This document shows, in pieces, positions 51,081 to 62,145 of a DNA stretch of 64,000 nucleotides. The notes below the pieces were generated by a model. The model saw only the letters and a list, made by a program, of their open reading frames with translations, searched no databases and had not been told where the DNA came from. The DNA lies in contig BROE01000009.1 of the NCBI GenBank assembly GCA_036571765.1, forward strand, positions 11,390,593 to 11,454,592, given 5' to 3'. Within the stretch, counting starts at the first letter, position 1, and each line of letters starts with the position of its first letter. Source of the stretch: Plecoglossus altivelis (Eukaryota > Chordata > Actinopteri > Osmeriformes > Plecoglossidae). A program made the translations under genes and the position numbers.

Positions 51081-53810
51081 AGCCAGGACAGGGGCCATGA
51101 GGGATTGTGCACAGGAAGCCAGCCGTTCTGTTAGGTAAAGGGTTGATGGATCACTCTCCACTATGGATGTCAGCACTGGTCTCTCCCTGCCAACAGCCAG
51201 CCAGAGGGAAGGGCTTCCATTGCTGCTTTAAACCTGTGCCCAAAGGCAAGGTACCAGGGAGGGAAGTGTGTGTGGCCTTCATACATCAATAACCATCCTG
51301 TTGCCAACCGACACCTTTAACCCAATTCCAAATGTTTATAAGGATATTGTTTAAAACAATGGCCACATAACGCTTTAGTCAGGCGGGTAACTGTGTTAAT
51401 GAATATCAAGATAATCCATGCTTTTACCTCTTGACACCATCCTCATTTGATAGTATACCTATCCTCCTGCCCCCATGTTTTCTTCATATCTTGAAAATGA
51501 AGTGTGAAGTGACAACGTGTAGCCTGTTTGCCCTGATGCAGTCTGCTGTCACTGCAAGCCGTTAATTAACATGTTTCCATGGCTTTTTCATTCTGCTATT
51601 TTGAACTGGCAAATCCGAGCAAGCCAACTGATCCATCTTCCCACTGCATACCCCTCATCCTCAGCCCTCAGATCATATATACGAGCACACAAAGACCCGT
51701 ACACGCTAGCATACAGGAAGACAGTAGGAGACTAGGTAATCTCGAGGTGCATGCCACCACTGATTGGAAATGATTACCTGCCACTCAGTCATGCTCAACA
51801 AGTTCCCCTGCCCATTATCAGATGGCAGACTTCACGTTCTTCATTGGCTGATGACACCTTGCACTCAACGTCTTCCGCACGGACGCAGCTGCGAGCACAC
51901 TCGTGCAGACGCAGGCCAACACATGCCACTCTCTTACGCTCAAGTGCACGCGTAGGTGCGCACGCCCTCGCATGCCACATCAGCAAAGGCTGTGTAAACA
52001 CCAACATGTTGTTGGCAGGACATCTTTGCACACAGCTGAGAGACAGTTGCTTTTTTGTCCAAGACCAATTTCCAGGAGGCTCCGAGAATGACACTGCATG
52101 TTTAGATTGGTGGATGTTTCCATCCAAGCAAATTAGGGGATTAAATCAGGGATGGAGCTTTGTTGTAAATATACAAAGGCAAAAAGTAAACACTTCCATG
52201 GAATTATAAATATCCAAAATTAATTCCAAACCACAACTACTATACAAATACACTCACAAACAGCCATTCAGACATACACATAAGCGTGTGTGTGCGTAGA
52301 CACCACTTAAAGATCTGCATACGTAACAGCAAGTGTCAACAAAATTACACATGGTGCACAACAGGCAATAGTTGTAATTATTTACTCCTTTGGCAAGCAA
52401 AATAGCTTATGGTTCAAAGAATGGGAAACTCATCAGGCATCCTCCATTTAACAGCAGGAGCTTGTGTCCTGTAAATCGCAGTCAAGAATCATTGATTCTC
52501 ACCTTAAGGTTTTGAATTAAATCACATAGTAATTACCATTGCAGGGTCTCAAAGCAACAATAATAAAAATTGTCCACCCCCAAAATTATGATTATTGGAA
52601 GACAGCTGCTTTCAATAGGACAGTGCAATTGTTTGACAGCCTACACACCAGTTAAAACACAGCCACCTGTTCCTTGATCGGATGGGACCTGAATCTGAGA
52701 GGCAAGAAAACATTGCGAGATGGATGAATTCTTTCAGCATTCTATCTTGTGCTGCCAGCATTCTTGGCAGCTTAGGCCTTTTTCCACAACACCCTACTGG
52801 AAACACAATTTCTTCTGCCTATTTTAGTTTTATATCAACAAATAGGTACCTACACGATACTGTTTTCAGGATTGTTGGAGGCAGCAGTTCTGGGTTTCCT
52901 TCAGTTTTGAAAGAGCTAAGCTGCTTTACAGCGGCTGCAGCGTCCTCAATTTCTTTTTCGCTGCCGACAAAAGAGTGATATGTGTCGCATTGACGACACT
53001 GTGGCAAATAAAACACAGTACGTGGAGTTTAGGCAGTACTGTGTAGAGGGAAATCAGCTTCAATACCACAGTAAAAAGCCCCCCCCCCCTCTGTGATCTA
53101 TCAAGGTGGAGGACAATTACCCCGTCCACTGTCCCTGTGATGGTTGGTGCTCATGTAGAGCTCCGATCGATTGCTTTCCTCAGTCTGATATGTCAACCAC
53201 TGTGCTTAGTATTATCAAACTGCAGGGGCTGTCTTACCTGCACATATAAAAAGAGCTTGGGCATGCACTTTAGACAAACAATTGTTCTTTGTACATGGGT
53301 CTGACAATTTTCACAATCGATACCTCCTCCGAACAAGGCATTGGTCATTTTGAAGGAAGATTTCTGAAATTATTTGACCAAAATGTCTGTGAAATGTCAG
53401 CATTAAAGAAAACTGACACGAAGGTTATGAGGATTATACGAATACTAATCAATGCCACCTTGTTTCCCATGTGCTGACATTGACAATACAAATATAGGTC
53501 CTGTTCCCTCTTCAAGCTTAAACAATTTCAACGTCATACTGTGTAGCATAACTGTTGAATAGAATCTCCATGAAACAAACCTGGACTGCAAATTAATCAC
53601 ACAGTACTTTGAACACCACAAAAGTGCGTACAGCATGAATAATTGTATACAGAAGCATGGTCTTCAGCGCAGTTGTCTTATAGTGAGATATTTGTTTTCC
53701 GAGCTAGAAGGAGCTAGAGGGAAATTGCAAATACACTGTCTGCTCAGAGGCTAAAATCCCCCTGTCTTGCTGCAAAACACACGTTTTTATTTCAATCTTC
53801 CGGGAGCCTC

Positions 53811-53868
53811 ATATATAATAATATGTATATTATATATAATATACATATATATATATAAATACATATAT
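53811..53868. repeat. TA-rich low-complexity tract
   Basis: ATATATAATAATATGTATAT and similar A/T-only sequence runs over about 58 bp, just upstream of the LINE-like 3' end. It is locally self-complementary. Confidence 0.8.
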
Positions 53869-53999
53869 CTTCATTGCTCTCTCACTCTATCCCTCTACGT
53901 TCCTCTTCATCTCAAAATGAAATGAAACAATGCCCACCCCCCTAACGCAAAGGCACAAGGGCCAGATCCGGCATGAGGTGTATTACAAACTACCAACAC

Positions 54000-54392
54000 C
54001 CCCACACCCCCATTCCGGGATCCTACTATTGCACTCTGCACAAGCCACTTTAGAACATGACATGACAACTTCAAACTTTCCACTGTGATTTTGCACTACT
54101 GTGTATATACCCCCCTCCCACTGTATATAGCCCCCCCCTCCCACTGTGGCACTACTGTGTAGCCCCCCCTCCCCCTGTAATGTATATACCCCACTTACTA
54201 TAATTATATTCTCCCCATCTGTACAGTTAGTGTCCACTTTTTATCTTATTTGTATATTCTGATAGATGTTTATTATATTTTCATCTACCTTCATTATGTT
54301 CCATATATGTTCTATTTTTGCACTTTCCTGCCACAATAAATTCTGTGATTGTATATCGTGCATAGTGAATAAAACTGATTCTGATTCTGATT
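54000..54392 (+). mobile_element. 3' end of a LINE-like retroelement with (CTGATT)n tail
   Basis: A 3'-UTR-like stretch carries two AATAAA signals (54335-54340 and 54368-54373) and ends in three CTGATT units at 54375-54392. Fish LINE and retroposon 3' ends commonly read 'AATAAA...TTGATTCTGATTCTGATT', so this is probably a 5'-truncated insertion on the plus strand. The left boundary is uncertain. C-rich near-repeats (CCCCCCTCCCACTGTATATA type) at 54097-54193 may be part of it. No reverse transcriptase reading frame is visible. No target duplication was found, partly because the left end is undefined. Confidence 0.5.
54097..54193 (+). repeat. C-rich degenerate tandem repeat
   Basis: Three to four variants of ACTGTGTATATACCCCCCTC-CC follow one another with C-runs of 4 to 9. 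The tract is capable of i-motif/G-quadruplex pairing on opposite strands. Confidence 0.7.
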
Positions 54393-57300
54393 AGACGTAC
54401 GGAGCACCTCAGTCCTGTGGTTTAGGGTTAAAGGATTTCCGGCAGAAGTGAACTGGCAGACCATGCCTCCAAGTTAGTGAACTTCATATTTGACCACAGG
54501 GCATTTTATTCCAGTGCCAGCCATGTCCTTTCATTTCACCCATCTATGATGTATAATAACATAAAAGTCATGGTCTGTACATGGAGCACAGACGCCAATT
54601 TGCATTGCAGGGAGATTTCTTTTTCTTTCCATAATTTTTTTTTATAGCTAAAATGCCAGGTGGGAAGAGCCGTTATGAAAAATTCAGACAATAAATATCA
54701 GCATGTACAAAAAAGAGAGTTTTTTCTCCTATCAGCGCAAATATCTGGCAGCGTTTGATCAGTGGACTACTCTCGCTGGGTGAGCATCTGCGGACTGCAC
54801 AGAGGAATTCATCACCCCAGTCATTTCAGAGCAAATGGGAAAGATGTTCACAAGGTTTTTTTTATTACCATCAAGCAGTAAGTAGGATTCCGATAGCTCA
54901 CAAGGTTTGTTGACGATCTGAGCAGAAACAACATTGGTCCACAACACAAGGCTGTTTGCAGGTATGTAGCACTGCGAGACACCAATTCAGATGTACTCTC
55001 CTTGGGCCAGATATTGACAAGAAACAACACACATCATGCACGATGGGAGGGTTTCTTTCTGGGTTGGGGAGAGGGGAGAAAGGGCAGAAAATATGAACTG
55101 TAGCAGATTCTGAGTGGAACAGCTCAATACAAGGATGCTATTTTTCCACTTCACACCATTTGTTGACCTACTCACCAAGCATGTCCACAAGTGCAAACAC
55201 ACCTCTCTGAAGATGACTTCAGCAGTAACCAAACAAACCAATTCTAGGCATAGAGAACAGCCTGCCATGTATAATGAAGTCCAACTTCAGGGAATGTAAA
55301 CGTGTACAGAATGCCCTGTTACCCCTTGATCAGGAGGGGAATTCTACGTAAACACACCACTGTGTTTTTTTTTGTTGCAAAGGCAGCATAGCCTTATGCT
55401 TAACCCGAAATCCACACCCTAAACGCACCAAGGTTGAGCTGCGCAAATTGGGTTTTGGGGGTGGAACCATGTTAACGGTTCATGCCACAGGTCACCTTTG
55501 AGAAACTGAAGTCACGATAGAAGGCAGTGAAGCACCAACCGAGAAGATCTAAAGATTTTTCCGAGAGCCCATAGCCACACCTCATCTCCCCTGCCTGCTC
55601 CCTCTCTTTAGTAATGGCACTCTCGCTTGTGAGGAGCAATTACAGCGTACCCTGGGCTCATGGCTGCAGCGGAGGTCCCGCTCAGAAGCCGCAAAGATGG
55701 TGGTGGCGGGGTTGGGGCACTGAGGCAATGGAGCAAAAGCTTCCTCCTCTGCCCCTTCCATCCCCAGCCTTTGATATTCCCAAGCAGTCAGTCCTTCATG
55801 CTGGTATTTTGCACAGAGGTTGATGGACACTAATAGGGGCTCAGGGTGCAACCTTATCAGTCCAGAAAGGCCCTGAGTCAGTGGAGATGTGAGCAGAAAC
55901 CACAATGTGGGTGCCCATCCGTGTGCCTGACTGAAAGGTCTCACGTAGAGTTGTAATGTCAAAGATTTTGTTCTACTTGCTGTATTTTATAACATTGTGA
56001 CCTTGGCAGGTGTAGGTAATTGCTAGCACAACTGTAAGTGTGTCAGCCTAAAGCGTGGGTGTCCAGGCTCAGTTGACAGGACTCACACCAGAGACGATAT
56101 GGGACGTAATATTGATGCACCAAAAGTGCACGCTCCTCCATTTTCTGGAACAACACAGGGCTACACTAACAGCACTTAATGCATATGCTAACTACCTAGC
56201 TGGGAGCAAATTAGCGCGTTTTGGCCAGAAAAGCAACAGCATCAGCAAACCTTTTGTGTTTCATAACAAGTCTAAATCTCTGAATTTTGGTGTAAATGCT
56301 GTATAATTAGGTCCTGGAGGGTAGAGGTACACCATGTAATTCAAACGTTGTGGCAGGGAAGTTAATTAATAGCGCTTCTACTACCATTGGGAATAAAGTG
56401 GTGCAAGTGTTTTACCTAAAAGTCACTCATCCCGTCAATGTGCAAACTGATTGTTAAGTTTGTATGTGTTAGTGGCTACGATGAGTAAAGTTATTATCCA
56501 CTTGTCTCCCTTTGGGAATTGACTACCATCTGCTGTACCTCAGAAAAAATGGGCAACTAAATACTAATATCCGTTACGGGACACTCCACTTTCGATCAGT
56601 CTCTCATATTTTTCAATTTCCCCCTTGCGCTCTACATCCATCTCTATTTCCCAGTCTCATATTATCTTTCCATCTCCCCTCTTATCTCTTTTCTGTGTCT
56701 CACTGCGTCAATGGCAATTTGGTTCCCCTTCTCTCTCTCTTTCTCCTCACTCTCTTTTTCATTTTCCCTCTCTAAACATCTATCCCCATCACCTGTCATT
56801 AACCATCCACTACCATTTGTCATTTGTCCATTTCTGTGCCTCCTCAAACTCTGTGTTGGCCTCCCGCTTCTCCCCCTCTCTCTTTGTCTCTCTTCCCTCT
56901 GTTCTCCACTAGTCCTCCCGTTCCCTCCTGTTAGCCAACCCAGCATTCAGAGGGCCCTCACTGTGACTCTGCCTTTGAAGGGGCTGAAAAAAGGCAGCCC
57001 TCAATGATATCTCAGAGATTTCTTTCTTCTTCCCGTCAAGAGTGGCACCACACGCCGGAGGCACTTCATATATTATTTCAAAGACTAAAGCAACACAATC
57101 ATAAGCAGCACAAGAAAGTAGTGCAGCAGACATGGGCACATGTCCTCTTGCAGAAGGGTGAGATGAAAACATTTGGAGAAAAAAGGAAACGGTGGAGATG
57201 GAGAGATAGAGGTGCTTGCAAAGCAACTAGACTTTCTGCTGTTTCTGCACAGCTAGCCTGTTTAGGACTGTTTGATGAAACTTTCAAACAGGAGCTTAAC

Positions 57301-58973
57301 ACAGATTTAGGGTGGTTTTAAAGGTTGTCAACCGCCAGCGTCTGCGGTTGCCCTGTGTATTTTGCAAGAACGTGTTCAGTTGTGGCTGTTCTTGTACACA
57401 AAGTGAATTCCTGCATAAGCTGTACACAGGAATCTTTTGATGGCTATTGATTTGTTTAGTATTTGTTTAGATGCATTCAGCTTACTGAATTTAGCTTTTT
57501 GAATTCCATCAATCGGTGAGTCTTTCACAATTGTACCCTGCTGTGAAAGGTAGCGTATCTAGGCTATTGCCTATAATTAATTATAGTCTAGCTCCACAAC
57601 TCATGGTGGGATGACCAAATGCAGTAATTAATCCACACATGTTTTTGGGGGCGCTCGTACGATTTCTGCAAGACGTCTTAGGCAGGGTGAGAAAAGTTTT
57701 AGGCAATCCACCTAAGCCTTTTCAATGCAGGTAAAACCTTGGGATAAAGCTATGCTCACGTGGTTGGTAAGGTATGAGATGGACATACATCAGTGTCCCT
57801 TGGTTGAACAACATTGCCCTCCTCCTTCTTCATCTCCAAGCAGTGTGTTCTGCTCTAACCATACAACCTTTAAGCCCTTGACATGACCTTTAACCAGTTT
57901 GCATGATACTCCCCTCTGAGGTGAAACTCTGTGGTATGGCCACAAACTGGCCTCAACCTTTTCAACTCTTCCCACCCATGAGTCTTGCACCATCATCATC
58001 AAACAGTATCCACCCCCACCTCCCACCCTCCCGCAGTCTGATAACATTAAGGTGAGTAGACTTTACCTGCCCTTATCTAATTAGTGTTAGGGTTCAATTT
58101 ATCTTTACGACTGCCAACATCTTCCCATCCACCATGAAAGCTCTTGACTCAATTCAATATATAAAATGGAGAGAGTAGAAGTGGGAGGATAAAAAATCAG
58201 GGGGGGAGCAATGACGCCATCTTTGATGTGCAAAGTGAAACGCGGCACAAAGGAAGATTCATGTGGGGTCGATTTGTGGGCCTCTTTAACAAGGAATCCT
58301 GGTTTCTCACAGGCCAAGCTCCGAATACGGCCTGGACATCTGGAAAAGTCTGCATAACTGGTGGGGGGTGAGTCTAGAGTACAGTTGTACTGTATATGCT
58401 CAGTAGCTGACAGCGTGTCCTCTGGCGATTGTTTCATCCAATGAGACTGGGGTCTGTGGCAATTTATCAGCCCACTGCAGGCCTGTCTAGTGTTTGAACA
58501 CTCTCGTTAGATAATATGTAGATGCCCAACGTGTTATTATTCTGTACAGGAACAGTAATAGTGTCACTTGCTATTGTACACTTTTCGTTGTTGCTTTGGA
58601 GATTGGGGGGGACGATACACAGATTTCTTCAAAACAACGCAGGGTTCTACCCTTATTATGCTAATATATTCTTTGAGCTATGAAATAAAAATGGCCTGTT
58701 TATTGATCAATCAGACTCAACAGCTAGAGTCTTCTTGTCTGTATATTAAACAATGACAGCCACAAGGCATTTCCACTGAACTGAACGCCACGTGAGTCAT
58801 CGCCACCTGCTGCTTAACGGTGTCCGGTCTCCCACCCTCTTTCTCTCAAGTCCTCTCTCACCTCAACGGAAGACGGTAGACTCGGTCGGCCTGTCACGTC
58901 TGCCCACCATGTTTATTTATGTGCACAACACTGAAGAAAAGGGCATTGGTGGAGAAGGGGAGTGAGGAAGACA

Positions 58974-59017
58974 GGGAGAGAGAGAGAGAGAGAAAGAGAA
59001 AGAGTGAGAGAGAGATA
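58974..59017. repeat. (GA)n purine tract
   Basis: GGGAGAGAGAGAGAGAGAGA continues with AAAGAGAAAGAGTGAGAGAG. It is a simple repeat. On the transcribed strand it is polypyrimidine, resembling but not proving a splice acceptor tract. Confidence 0.85.
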
Positions 59018-62000
59018 AAGAAACATGCAGACCCAGGGGTTGTGACACTTGATCAATGAGGACGACTCAAGTCGAGGCTTTGGTTCTGCAGGACTGTCTG
59101 AAAGGCCTGTCATCAGCTTGGGAAGGAGAGAGAGATGGAGGAGTACAAGGGCAAGAAAGGAGGAGTGGAAAGAGAAGAAAGTCCGTTTCAGCTGTCTCAG
59201 AAAGCACAGACAGCAAGGTTCACGCCACTATCCAGAAACTATCACACTGTCCACAGCAAAGCATTCATGCAAACGTATGAGGACCAGTGCCTCTGGGAAT
59301 ATATTTCTGAAAGAAATGCAGAGGAGGATGAGACTTGAAAAGATGTACAGTAGAATATGTAAACAATAAAAGAGACAGCAGGATGAAGCAAGATAAAACG
59401 TATCCTGCAATCACAGAGGGCAGTGTTTGTTTCCGTTAGCCCTGTAATTTGAGGTGCCAGCACACTCAAGTCACTGGGGAAGTTATTAATTATACCATGC
59501 GCATACTATTGATAACAAGAAGTATAACATAATTGACTTTAGTTTTCCAGGCAACGTCACCTTTGTCTTTGTTTACATATTTACTGGGTCAAAGTGTTTG
59601 AGTGTTGAATTATATGTTTTCCATGTGTGTACTTGCACATTTGTGTTTGCCATGTTGGAAATGTTTACTGTGTGAGTGTGTTTGTGCATAAATTAATTGA
59701 GAGGTCACTACCCACCAGTGAGAAAAGCTCCTAAAGGGACACGTCCTGAGTTTCAGAGAGGACAAAAGCCACAAAAAGATACTTTGTAAAGTGTGAGAGG
59801 CAGGATTGTTGTAAAACAACTACACAGCCTTCCATGTATTTCCAGGTCTCCCTATCTGTCTCTCTTCATTCTCTTCTTTTCAGCACCCCACTCACAGACA
59901 CGCAGGGGGCTTTGTAAAAGTGAAGGGGTTGGAGGAAGCACCATCACATCTCTGAACTACAAGCCTTTTGCTGTGTTCCCATGTCTTCCAGCCTCTCCAC
60001 ATCACTCCTCCCAGTGATGTGCGACTATTATCCTTTGCATGGTCTCCAATTTCCCTTTATCCTCCAACCATTTTACTCCAATTTCCCACTTCTGTCTTGT
60101 AACATTCATTACTTCATTTAAAAACTTTGTTTTAATCTAACCTTAATTGAACCGTCTTTCATTTGTTGGCCTCTTTGCCCACACACGATATGCACGAGTG
60201 AGTTGTGGGTGGAAGAATGTGTGCGTGTGTGTGTTGGTGATGACTGTGATCACAGCACTGGAACTAATGGAATGATATGACCCTGTGAGCTTTAGCTGAA
60301 GATCTGGAGAGGGACATATTGAACATGTGGGACTTGAGATATGGCAAGGAGGAGGAGGAAAAGTGAGCGAGAGAAGAATGAAAAGTAATGGAAAAGGATG
60401 AGATTGCAGAAAATCAAGTGAGAGTATAACAGCTAGAGAGTGAAAGTTTGGTAACAGAGACAGACATAGGAAAAATAAAGTCCAAATGTTCAAATTTTGG
60501 CATTAACATTTAAGTAAAGTTAATCTGTGGTAGGTACTTTTATTTAAGAATGTGACTTTAATTGGAAAATGTTCACAAAGAACTTAATTGGATAATTCTA
60601 ATTCCATTACTACCAGTACTTGTTTTTGCATAGCAGACTTATTATTTCTCAATCAATTGATAGTGTTTTGATGGGAAGGCTCAGTAATAAAATGTAAACT
60701 TACTGGTTTTCATGCCACTAAATACAAAATGGTATATTATCCTTGTTGGGTAGGTATGTTATCTAGATACACAAAATGCTCACGCCTCATATGTAGAACA
60801 AACAGAGAAACTGTATTGTATTGTGGTTGCAGTGGGTTCAAAAATGGGTGAGAGATGCACAATTAAAAAGAGGGTAATTAAAGAGGGAACATTAACAACC
60901 TTAGAGCTCTACTCCCAACCTGACATTCGCAGTTCCCTGGCATTGTGGTAATTTACTGCAACAAAGGCAGATTATCAGAATCTCTCTGAAAATGTGACTT
61001 TTTTCCCATCCGTGTCACTGTCAATCTATTACTCCTGAAGACCTTGAACTGAGCTTGACCAACTCAGCATTCTCAACCTCTGCAGAGAGTCAGAGTACTT
61101 GTCTGCAGAGGTACATTTGGGGTAGATGGATTAATTGGTTAATTGAAGAAATGTTTCAAATATGTAGGGAAATACTTTCAGATTTTGATTTTTAAAGGTC
61201 AGCTAGACTTCTATAAAGAAGAAAATATGACTGCAATCAAGCCTGACCAAAACAGCTGCAGACAATTATTTTAGTAATCAAATTTTCATGTTATGAAGTG
61301 GTAAAACTGCTAATAGCCTTGAAAGTGAGCTAAATCCCCAGATTGATGCTGATTTGGGGCTTCTGTATAATGAACAAAGAGCTAACTAATTGGCTGTAAT
61401 GTGCCAAAAAGCACAAACAGGTAAACTCGCAAACCCAACCCAGCTCCTCTCTCCCTCCCATTTTCATCTTATCTCCTCCACTCCCCAACACACACAAATA
61501 TGATCTTTCACTTCTCTCCTTTACACTCTCCCTCTTTTTCAAACACACACACCAACCCACGCACACACACTCACACACCATCCCCTAGGGGTGCAACTCG
61601 ACCCAAGCATTTTGTCAGCCTGTTTGCCAAATTACTGGGAAACAAGCCACCCAGCTGGAATCCCGCACCAACGTCTGAGTTGTACAAATGGCTTCAATTA
61701 GAACTCATTTTTACTTTTAATCCAATTATAATTGTTAAAATTAGACACTGGTCTTCTATCCTCCATCACTCACCAGAAGGACATTTGGGTCAGCAAGCCT
61801 GCTGCTTTGCTTTCCATTAAATGTGGTGCATGTGTGTGCTGCCTCTCTGTGCCACCAAAGGAATGAGGACAAAGGAATGTAAGTCTGTTAAAAAACAACC
61901 TTTAAACTTCACAGGATATGTATTATCAGACTACATAGTAACAGATGGTTCCATAACAGGCACAAACTCAAACTAAAACAAGGCCAATGACGTCTTTTGA

Positions 62001-62063
62001 CAGGTTGGCAAAATGAACTTATTTTTGTTTTCCATTTACAAAAATGTTGTAAATGGAAAGGTG

Positions 62064-62145
62064 TACATTACTAGTCAAATGTTTGGACACATCGTCCCAT
62101 TAATTTGAATGGGAGGGTGTATCCAAACATGTGACTGGTAGTGTA
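62064..62145. mobile_element. Palindromic Tc1-type MITE
   Basis: The 82-bp element consists of two 38-bp arms (62064-62101 and 62108-62145) that are inverted copies with six mismatches, around a 6-bp spacer AATTTG. Each arm starts with TA and contains TAGTCAAATGTTTGGACAC or its counterpart CAGTCACATGTTTGGATAC. These match the terminal inverted repeats of a fish Tc1/mariner clade ('TACACTACCAGTCAAAAGTTTGGACACACC' by recall). TA at both outer ends fits the TA target duplication. It is thus a minimal non-autonomous element made of little but the two ends, and could fold into a long hairpin if transcribed. Confidence 0.85.

Noticed and set aside
55582..55962. 126-codon minus-strand frame in GC-richer sequence
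   Set aside because: No recognised domain. The frame on the other strand is equally open, and no splice structure is evident.
58105..58437. 110-codon minus-strand frame with YNCTLDSPP, considered as a divergent start of the MAM domain
   Set aside because: Only a superficial Cys/Pro resemblance. Spacing to later residues and exon borders do not fit.
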